Assembly: GCA_032622095.1 (NCBI GenBank)
Contig: CP136067.1
Location: 50,073,899-50,137,898 of the forward strand
Reading direction: 5' to 3'
Source of the DNA: Siphonodentalium dalli
Taxonomy: Eukaryota; Mollusca; Scaphopoda; Gadilida; Siphonodentaliidae
DNA length: 64,000 nt
Shown: piece after piece, positions 56,155-64,000 of the stretch
How the letters are laid out: each line of letters opens with the position of its first letter
Numbering within the stretch: position 1 is the first letter of the stretch
Notes under the pieces: generated by a model
Seen by the model: only the letters and a program-made list of their open reading frames with translations
What the model was told of the DNA's origin: nothing
The model's database searches: none
Position numbers and translations under genes: made by a program

Positions 56155-57397
56155 TAGGGCCCGGCGAATCGGCCTTTTTTGGATCGAATCGAATCTCGAA
56201 TCGGATCGGCCGAATGATATCGAATCGAATCGAATCTTCGAATCGAATCATAGAAAACCTGACTTCAATTACTGGGACAAATTTATTGTGAATAAACATC
56301 GATTTTATGAATAAACGTTACAAATTATTCGTTAACTAATTGATTTGTTTTCACCATGTGCGATTATCTGGGGTTTTGGAAAGCGTACGAGACTCAACAA
56401 GTCATCTCTGCATTTACTCGCAAAAGCTGCGAACTTAGCAGTTAGCACATGTAATCGTGTATATACTTGGTATTTAAGCGACCAAACTATTCACTCTTAA
56501 ATGCATTGGCTTTTGCAGTTTGTACCAGTGACGGAAATAGTAAGTTCGAGTTGTTGCGGGCCCAGATTAACGTTTCCGCGTTATAGTTGGAGAGACTGTG
56601 CCTTTGGTCCGTTACTCTCTCACTGGAACAATTCGTCGCTTGAATACCGAGTATATCGGGACTATATCCTTCGCAGTTGTAGCGAGTCAAGGCAATGACG
56701 ACTGGTTCGATTTCCAAAACTCCAGTGGAGAGTCATCCCTATTTAATATAACCCAACACGCGAGTATGCCTCCATTTCCTTGGTTAGCCATACATATAAT
56801 GAATTGTCTCCAGGGTCCAGTACATTGTCCCTCTCGTGGGCAGCTTCAACGTCATCAAATATAGCGTCAACTAAACTCTGGGTTGGTGGAGTTACCGGTT
56901 TATTAACTGCATTGCCCGTACTAGTGGACTGCTCTGTTTCATGAAGTCCATAGTGGGTCAAGCCCTGTTCTAAATATTTCTGTATTACTTTTAAATCGCG
57001 GATCCATGTATGAACCTGCGAGCAGGTGGGGGTTTGGTGAGATCAAACCTGGATCGAAGTTGTGCATGAAGTTATTCTCTGAACTTTTTCACGCCTTGGC
57101 GTCATTGAGTCGCAACTGCTTAGCCAGATTCTGGATATATGGGACAACCATTGATACAGTTATCGAACGATCCGCGCTCAAAAAGGACGTTTACTCTGCC
57201 ATTGGCTTAAGTATAGAGGTAGTGCTGCTATTTTTTCCGATGACTGCGATAAAAATGGCACGATCTTTGCGCGTTATATTTGATGTTTTTAAGATTCTTT
57301 TTTGAGACGAATCGGACGAATGATATCGAATCGAATCGAATCATCGGGAGTATATCGAATCGAATCGAATCGAATCTCGAACCTTCGCCGGGCCCTA
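56155..57397 (-). mobile_element. hAT transposon inserted in the nuclease gene
   Basis: The perfect 8-bp duplication CTGCCAGG (56147-56154 and 57398-57405) flanks ends TAGGGCCCGGCGAA and TTCGCCGGGCCCTA. Subterminal GAATC-rich runs lie at 56173-56255 and 57310-57378 and share CGAATGATATCGAATCGAAT in direct orientation. Length 1243 bp. It contains a transposase remnant on the minus strand. Removing the element and one duplication rejoins the nuclease gene's frame (NDPGS then EWELADG). Confidence 0.93.
56487..56961 (-). pseudogene. hAT transposase C-terminal remnant
   Basis: Two minus-strand frames. The upstream one (56961-56743) holds SLVDAIFDDVEAAH and LYVWLTKEMEAYSRVGLY. The downstream one (56717-56487) holds the dimerisation-region signature IQATNCSSERVTDQRHSLSN and ETLIWARNN, matching the hAT pattern 'I.ATS..SERV... 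R..L....ae.L.w...N'. The catalytic N-terminal and central parts are deleted. It belongs to the element 56155-57397. Confidence 0.7.
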
Positions 57398-58654
57398 CTG
57401 CCAGGATCATTGGGCAGACTGTTATCAACCACAGCATGCCACATATTAGCCACATACTTAGCCCTGTAAATTTTCTGAGGCACACCAGACTTGCAAGGCG
57501 GAATACTACTCCCTACAGTCCTTTTAGTTTTGATAACGGTCGGCTTTCATCCTTCGGCCCAAAAGTTTTCTCAAAACTTTGAATCTGCATTCGTTAATTG
57601 GGATGGGTTTGCGGGCACCATATAACGTACATGTATACTCTTCAAGCATCTCGTACGTTTCGTCTGAAACAGATCCTGAGACCAAGTCTTCAAATGCTTC
57701 AGGATATCGATCGTCGCGATCTACAGAGAAGCAAAAGGGCGTTTCTTGCCCTTCCGAGTAAAATCGGCCGTATAATCGCACCCGATGTAGACGTGAAATG
57801 CTGGCAGCGCATAACAGATGGCTTCTCCTATTTCCTCAGACACAGCTGAAACGTTCAAGTAGCGTCTGTTACCATGTCCAGTTGTGCCAACGTCCATCCA
57901 GATAACAGATTTAAATGTATGTATGTGATGCAATAGAATTACGAGTAAATCTGTGTCCGCAGCTCGTACTATGATGTTACCAACGGGTATTTCATGACCA
58001 ATATCCACCATGTGTAGACAAACCCTTGTGTCTGCCTCATCATGATCACAACACAGACTTTCATGGTATGCTTCTCGACACTGCCATCGACAACAACAAA
58101 CTTCACACACTCTTCGTCAAAGCCAAGGTACACTTCCCTGTCGACCAAGACATGTGTGTGGTGTGAAGAAGACCAATCTTTGGCAAAAAATCGAGGCAGT
58201 GCTTTTTGAAAGATGTAGATTTCAATGCTTTAGACGCATATTTAAGGATCAACTGCTCAGGACCGGTTATCATGTATGTGACATGATCAGCACCTCTGCA
58301 TTCTCGTTCACAGTCCTGGGTGTAAGTTCCACGTATGCATGTGTCGAACACCACGTCCATTCGCTTGGACGTTAGGTTTAATAGCTTGTGAAGCACGACA
58401 CGGGAGAGTCCACCAGCATATGTCGGGGTAAAGCCGGCGGTAGGCAGTGCAGCAGGAAATTGCCATCGACGATGGCAGATAGAGCGTGGTACCGATGTCA
58501 ATGGGGATTGAAGAAGGAATTCTATGTCATCTTCACGTTTAGTTGCCAGGGTTGCTAGTCTTCCCAGCATATCCCACGTGTGGCGGAGCTCTTTAACAAC
58601 AATTTTTCGCGCCCTTGTTTGAGAAGGTTTTCAGTTTATTTCTGGAGATCGGCC

Positions 58655-59019
58655 TCTCAAAGCGATCTGGATCATCCGTACGTATCAAAGCTGAAAGGAC
58701 TGGACGGTAGTAGTTTCCGCCTTGCAATTCTGTTTTGCGTCAGAAAATTGACAGGGCTATTTATCTGGTTCGACGGGCCACAGATGCCAGAGTCAGTAAT
58801 CCCAGAACAACCGGAATGTGACAATGATGATACGGACGATGAACGTGTACCTGGTTGTGCTGACGACTCCGACACTGATGACGAAATTGACCCATAAATA
58901 TACATTCATTGTCAATAGTTACCGAGCTCATTGCTTAATGAAGCTTTCCGTGTTTATGTTCTAAGATATTGACAATTAATACCAAGCGCAATTATTCCAC
59001 AAAGCTTTAGTGTTCAAGG
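58655..59019 (+). pseudogene. Inverted second copy of the nuclease gene's 3' end
   Basis: Plus-strand copy of the last part of the minus-strand gene. A KLKGL block corresponds to the gene near 57515-57540. It then jumps (deletion) to FIWFDGPQMPESVIPEQPEC, DDERVPGCADDSDTDDEIDP, a stop at 58895-58897, and a 3' flank with TACATTCATTGTCAATAG and AATGAAGCTTTCCGTGTTTA that matches the other copy's flank at 55850-55975. It lies directly inside the right arm. The element therefore has the gene's end on both sides, facing inwards. Confidence 0.8.
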
Positions 59020-60770
59020 TGATTAATGTTTTTTTTTTATTTTGAAACAAGAAAATGTTTCAATTCTGTATGCCATGTTTTAATCTTGAGTCACTACATG
59101 CTTATATATTGTCACACAAAGAACTACATATATGTCTGTTGTACCACCCATGAACCTCATCTTATTTGAAAACGCCAGGACATTTCCGTTCTTAAGTTGT
59201 GTTTTAATGATCAGTGAATACAGGAGACTATTCCAGGAAAAAATGGTGGACTTGCACGATTGTGTAATTAAAAGTTAAATTTTGACATTTCCCCCCCCCC
59301 CACCCCCCCCCCCCCCACAGAAGACCCCTTCTTATTTGAAAACGCCAAGAAATTTGCTTTCTTAAGTTGTGCTTTTATGATCAGTGAATACAGTAGACTA
59401 TTCCAGGAAAAATGGTGAACTTACGCGATTGTGTAATTAAAAGTGAAATTTTGACATTTTTGGTCCCCTAGAGGACCCCTTCTTATTTGAAAACGCCAGG
59501 AAATTTGCGTTCTTAAGTTGTGTTTTTATGATCAGTGAATACAGTATACCATTTCATGCAAAAATGGTGGACTTGCGCGATTGTGTAATTAAAAGTGAAA
59601 TTTTGACATTTTTTGGGTCCCCCTAGAAGACCCCTTCTTATTTGAAAACGCCAGGAAATTTCCGTTCTTAAGTTATGTTTTTATGATCAGTGAACATAGT
59701 AGAGTATTCAATGTAAAGATGGTGGACTTGCGCGATAGTGTAATTAAAAGTAATTTTTGGGGTTTTGGAGGGCCATCTGGTCCCTAAACGCCAGGAATGC
59801 GCAACTTAAAAAATTAGTTTTCCGTAATGATCTATCACCGCCAACAAATCGAGAGCTTCAAACCTTCCTTGCGCGATAGTGTAATTAAAACCCTCCTGGC
59901 TCCCTAACTAAATGGCATGGAGCTTCCAATATCTTCATGATTTTACATGTAATTTTTTCATTCTGAAATTTGCACTTTTTATTCCGTTCCCCCAGTTCAA
60001 TTTGTCAATGATCATTGGACACTTTCAGGTCGAAAATATACATGACACTGATTTAATGCCTCCCTTTGTTTGCCACTTTATAATGCTTCGTGATTGTACG
60101 TTACCATTTTTTCGTTCTAAATGGTGCACATTCATCGTGTCACACCTGGTCCCGTATTGTGATGCCGATCGGGAACTCTCTTGCCGAAGTTGTCAATACC
60201 ACTTATTTTATGTCTTCCTTTGTGAATTCCCCACTAACGGTATGCCACTTTACACTTTACACATTTTTTCGTTCTAAATGGTGTACTTTTCTCGGTCACA
60301 CCAAATCTCATAATTCCAATGCCAATTTGAGACTTTCTGGTAGAAAATATCAATAGCGCTGATTTACGTTTGTACTTCAATTATTTCTTTCTAAATCTGT
60401 CTACAGAGTGCACTTAAGTTTTTCACGGTCACTGTGCGATCAAAGACTTTCTGAAAAGTTTCCAGTCAAAGTTATTAATTCCACGGTTTGCTGTGTTCCT
60501 GTCTTAATTTCCCAACCAAAGGTATGCCACATCCCACAACTTTGTATGTTACGATTTTGTTTTATTCTAAATGACCAGTGCATTTTATACTTGTCACACC
60601 AGGTCCCATTTTGCAATGCCGATCGGGACTTTTCTGGTTGAGGGTGTCAATACCAAAAACTTGTCTTCCTTGTGTTTATATGTTAATACAATTTATTCAT
60701 TCCAGCATCTGGTTTTTTCATGATTTTTCAAAATGTCACACAGATCAACGGCATCTAACTGCAAAATAAG

Positions 60771-62489
60771 AAAATTCAAATCAAAGACTTATGTACTCTA
60801 AGTGGCATGCAATGGAGAGTGCTTCAACATTGACTAAGGGCACACATATTTGTCATTTGAAGAAACATAATATTTATCTTGTTCAGTCTGGCATGAAAAT
60901 ATCTCATAATTATATGTTGCGTTTAAAAATCTAGAGATTAATTCATGTGCACAATTACCATACTTGTAAGCGGAGAGTCTTTGAACCTTGATATGCCTGT
61001 AGCCAGAGTAGAGGTTCTATGATCTATTTTGTATCGAACATACACAAGAATATATACATGTGATAACATGATTGCATCCAGTGAGCACATTCTGGAATCC
61101 CTGCCCCACTCCTGTGTGGCACAATTATTGAATGGAGAAGGGCCTGGTTGAACTCACAGTGGTATGATGGATCACTTCCATCCTCAAGCAACTTATACAA
61201 ATGGCATGTTTTCTATTGTGAAGGGGTACTCTCATGTGCCCAATAACAGTGTCAGCCGATTATTAATTGTGGATAAAATTGCCAACGATCACTAACATTT
61301 TGCATTGAGACAGTTCAGCCTAAATCCCTACCAATCACTATTATTAGTCCATCACGATTGTTATGCACCTGACAGTTTGGCTAGAGACCCCCGCAGTTCA
61401 ATTCAAACAATGTTCTCAGCTTTCGTTATTTTCTTAAAGTGACATAATTCAAGAGTGACATTATCGTTTATAACCACTCGAGAAATCAAGGTGAATCACA
61501 GATAGCAATGTAATAAATCGTTTTAAAATTTGAAGTATACCAGTAGTGTGCATATAAGTGTATAGTTTGCATATACTTGGCTACATGTGTTTATTGTCTG
61601 GACGAAATCAATCATCCAGACTGACATCTATTTATTCTCCCTGAATGAATGACAATGCCATATTTTTTTTAGCATTACTTACATTGAATACAGAAGTATA
61701 AATGCATGTTGGTATGTACACGTTGTATTATTACATTAATCCATTGCATGTACCTTATTGTAACTTATTGTTTCAATTAGGGCCCTGAGAATCGATCCCA
61801 TGGGATTTGGAATCTTTCATCTGAATTTATTCGCAATTGGATGTCCTGAATAGAATTGCATGGAATCATTGGCACCAGTTGCATTCTCATTACTTGAACA
61901 GACTGCATTGCTTTTTCTCGAAGGATATTATGACACCAACAGACGACCACATAAACAAATAACACCCATACATGCCCAAGTGTCTTGCTCGGCTGCTATG
62001 ATGTTGGTGGGTCAAACTGATGCCGTCACACAAATGTACGGTTATTTTTTCCAAAGTTGTCTTATTCGTAGAGTTTTGCGAATCCGAGCGTTTGAGAAAA
62101 GCCAGAGCTGGCGTTTGCAAATTTTATGTACCAACATTGAGTCTTCACATTTGACTAAGCTATTTTAATAAAAACAATTGCTTATGAATGGAGCCAGGTG
62201 TGAAATGTTTTAAAGTGGAGGTTTTCGAGCACATTTTACCTCTGCAGAATTCAAATCATTAATAACACCACATTATATATAGCATCAGTAGCTCGAAGAC
62301 GAGTGTGACTCGCCATACAGTAGCATTTCAACCAGGCTCTACTCATAATTAAATTTATACCCCAATGTATACTGGTTTTGAATATTTGAGTAATGAATAC
62401 ATGTCATTGAATTGTCCAAAAGCTATGTACAAACATTTTTCAAAATATGTTAATGCATAATGACCATGAGTCAAAATCAGTATTGACGC
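60771..62489. other. Centre of the nested 3.2-kb segment
   Basis: AT-rich, no domain. A 102-codon frame (61860-62168) is unrecognised, and part of it overlaps dispersed repeat R4 (61993-62063), so I do not call it a gene. Confidence 0.4.
61993..62063 (+). repeat. Dispersed repeat R4, copy 2
   Basis: Matches 40103-40165 at GCTATGATG-TG-T-GG-CAAACTGATGC and GTAC-GTTAT. Confidence 0.45.
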
Positions 62490-63463
62490 TGCAATTGATA
62501 CAATTTGTGGCAATAATAAGAAAGTCCCTGAACGGCATTGCAAAATGGGACTTGGTGTGACAAGAGTAAAGTGCACAGGTGATTTTAAATGAAAACAAAT
62601 GTAAGGAACAATCACAAAATTTGGGAAAGAGGCACACGGTTAGATGAGGAAGTCATACACAAAGTCATATAATCAGCGTTATTGATATTTTCTACCAGAA
62701 AGACTTAAAATTTATTTGCAAAATGGGATTGTGTGTGACCGAGAAAAGAGCACCATTTAGAACGAAAAAATGTGACGTAGAATCACGGAGTTGTGTAAAG
62801 TGGCATGCAGCGTTGGGTGGGGAATTCACAAAGGAAGGCATAACATCAGTCACGTTGGCATTAATAACTTCGACCAGAAAGTTCCCGATCAGCATCACAA
62901 TATGGAACCATGTGTGACAGAGAAATGTCCACCATTTAGGACGAAAACAATCGTTGTTGTGCAAAGTCGCATACCGTTGGTGGGGAATTCACAACGGAAG
63001 GCACTAAATCAGTGCCATGTATATTTTCGACCAGAAATTGTCGAATGACCATTGACAAATTGAACCTGGGGGTGACGAAATAAAAAGGGCAAAATTCATA
63101 ATGAAAAAATCGTTTCTAAAATCGTGAATGTATGGGAAGCGTCATACTTTTGGGTGAGGAATTGACTCAGGAAGACATAGGAAAAGTGGAGTCCGCATCT
63201 TCAACTGAAAAGTTTGTAATTTCCGTCACTGAATGGGTCGTGGGGGCTAATACGACGAAAACGCAGAACGCCATTTGCACCAATTCAAGCGGCTGGTAAA
63301 TATAATTGTTATTGTATTCGGAACCTATATAAGAACCAACCGCGCGGTCATATTATGTCATTATAGTCGATGACTGCATCGAAGTTATCTGAAATCATCA
63401 CTCAGTGTTCTTACATATCAAGAGAATCGATGAGCGCAGTCTCGTTGTTGGGAAAAAATGTCT

Positions 63464-64000
63464 GGCAACATGCAATTGCTTCCGGGTATAGATCACATGA
63501 CTGGAGATCATGCCAAAATGGCGATTGTCCGAGGCCGTACCCGATGAGAGTAGGAATCGGAGACGGTGGTGGCGTCTAGGGGTACCCCGGCGGATGTTAT
63601 AATGGCATTACCTTTTTCCAGTTTGATTTACAAAGCAAGCAACATTTGTTAAATTGAGCAAGGACTTCAAACTAAAATAAATCAAGAATTTGTTTTTTAA
63701 ATTAATATTTTTTTATTTTTTTTAAGTCAAAATGTTTAAAATATCAAAATGTGCGCTTTGCGTAGAAAGGGATATGGGCTGCTGAGTAAAGGCTCCTGAC
63801 GGTAGCCTGTCTCAGCTAGCGTACTAATATTGTGAAAAATATCTTTTGTGAACAATCAATTCAGTAAAAACCATGAATAATTTACCACAAACTTGAAACT
63901 AATAACTTTCATATAGAAAATACTGTTTCGCGTGGCGATAATGGATCCAATTAGAGACAACTCGCTATGTTTGCTGAACTTTAATTTATTGACGTTTCAA
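63464..64000. other. Spacer after the 11.9-kb element
   Basis: No gene recognised. T-rich runs lie near 63690-63725. Confidence 0.4.

Larger units (their letters stand above)
55978..58650 (-). pseudogene. Transposon gene with FEN1/XPG-like nuclease domain, broken
   Basis: Minus-strand gene remnant. From 58650 downwards: KIVVKELRHTWDMLGRL, a region with GGLSRVVLHKLLNLTSKRMD, then after a frame change FDEECVKFVVVDGS, then an unbroken stretch 58110-57721 holding the nuclease signature: EADTR (58024-58038), DTDLL about 25 residues later, and GCDYTADF (57766-57789). These align with the FEN1 acidic sets EAEA, DMD and GSDY that bind two metal ions. Next come LEEYTCTLYGA and AKYVANMWHAVVDNSLPNDP, an 8-bp-duplicating hAT insertion, then WELADGSYWIIWFDGP and an acidic end with DDSDTDYEMDP; the stop is at 55978-55980. 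At least three frameshifts make it dead. The N-terminal part is missing at the rearrangement point near 58650. Confidence 0.75.
59911..63150. mobile_element. 3.2-kb inverted-repeat segment nested in the right arm
   Basis: Long diverged inverted arms, about 59913-60770 against the reverse complement of 62490-63148. Each is built of diverged subrepeats with TTTTTTCGTTCTAAATGGTG, CACACCTGGTCCCATTTTG, TGCCGATCGGGACTTTCTGG, TCGAAAATATCAAT, TTCCTTTGTGAATTCCCCAC and GGTATGCCACTTTACA. Because the left arm reads straight across the same point, the segment is an insertion here or was lost on the left. No coding sequence recognised. No clean TSD found. Confidence 0.65.
51558..63463 (-). mobile_element. 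11.9-kb DNA transposon with long inverted arms (Academ-like?)
   Basis: The outermost matching arms are 51558-51835 and the reverse complement of 63151-63463 (ACATTTTTT, ACAACGA-ACTGCG-TCATCG, ATAACTTCGATGCAG, AACGCAGAACGCCAT). The match then continues as 51840-52755 against the reverse complement of 59020-59910, because a 3.2-kb segment interrupts the right arm. Between the arms is a broken minus-strand gene with a FEN1/XPG-like nuclease domain, plus nested elements. No TSD could be set with confidence. XPG-type nucleases are known as accessory or core domains in the Academ DNA transposon superfamily, so that is my best guess; the transposase core itself is not visible, so the copy is defective. 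Confidence 0.7.
59020..63463 (-). repeat. Right inverted arm of the 11.9-kb element, interrupted
   Basis: 59020-59910 mirrors 51840-52755, with four tandem units anchored at 59191, 59361, 59511 and 59667. 63151-63463 mirrors 51558-51835. The two parts are separated by the 3.2-kb segment 59911-63150, which the left arm lacks. A C-run region lies at 59290-59317. Confidence 0.85.

Noticed and set aside
56000-56314. Plus-strand serine-rich frame, and its look-alike on the minus strand at 58672-58905.
   Set aside because: Both are antisense readings of the nuclease gene's acidic C-terminus, which is coded on the opposite strand in each case.
57721-58110. A host FEN1, XPG or EXO1 gene.
   Set aside because: The acidic motifs match, but the surrounding protein differs, the gene lies inside inverted transposon arms, its 3' end is duplicated inverted, and it is frameshifted.

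Overview
This is a 64-kb stretch of animal nuclear DNA with no host gene that I can support. It is AT-rich, with no dense reading frames, no operons, no rRNA and no convincing tRNA. What it holds are transposable elements (TEs) and their relics: terminal inverted repeats (TIRs) with target-site duplications (TSDs), a tRNA-derived SINE, a 5'-truncated LINE, microsatellites and tandem retroposon tails. Several families look like those familiar from marine invertebrates, especially molluscs and other lophotrochozoans: blocks around 'AGGGGCATAACTC', tails reading 'TTTCATCGAAATCGG' plus (CAGA)n/(CA)n, and a LINE with the motif ILLYGCETWG. A marine lophotrochozoan such as a mollusc is my best guess, but it is an inference.

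Layout. 0-6 kb: a fold-back repeat, a piggyBac-type MITE (2344-2735), a palindromic Tc1/mariner-type MITE (3081-3297), then a tandem pair of decayed related protein genes (about 3345-5490) and two copies of a dispersed repeat. 6-18 kb: mostly unassigned spacer with a SINE (8108-8396), two abutting palindromes (11196-11532), a 2.8-kb TIR element (12078-14920), a small MITE and a further palindrome. 18-40 kb: arrays of retroposon tails rich in AAGGTCAAGGTCA (18.3-19.6, 33.4-35.6, 37.1-37.6 kb) or in GCGCATGCGC (26.4-26.8, 37.6-39.75 kb), a 42-bp minisatellite near 20 kb, a second piggyBac-type MITE (25455-25847), and two dispersed repeats present in opposite orientation near 24 and 28 kb. 40-51 kb: spacer, a LINE tail split by a 1.17-kb TA-flanked transposon (45.97-48.9 kb), and a 798-bp hAT element (50363-51160).

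51.5-63.5 kb: the most interesting object, an element of about 11.9 kb bounded by long inverted arms. Inside is a broken minus-strand gene with a FEN1/XPG-like nuclease domain (EADTR, DTDLL and GCDY in the expected order) and an acidic C-terminus. A hAT transposon with a perfect 8-bp duplication (56155-57397) splits it. The 3' end of the same gene recurs in opposite orientation next to the right arm (about 58655-59020). A TTAAGCG palindrome array lies in the left half, and a 3.2-kb inverted-repeat element lies in the right arm. The gene content fits an XPG-carrying DNA transposon lineage (Academ-like is my best guess), now immobile.

How parts relate: nothing here forms a host pathway. The shared theme is nested transposition, and two insertions can be read precisely: removing the inserted element and one target duplication rejoins the host reading frame in both the LINE and the nuclease gene. 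All calls come from reading the sequence by eye; coordinates of diverged repeats are approximate.
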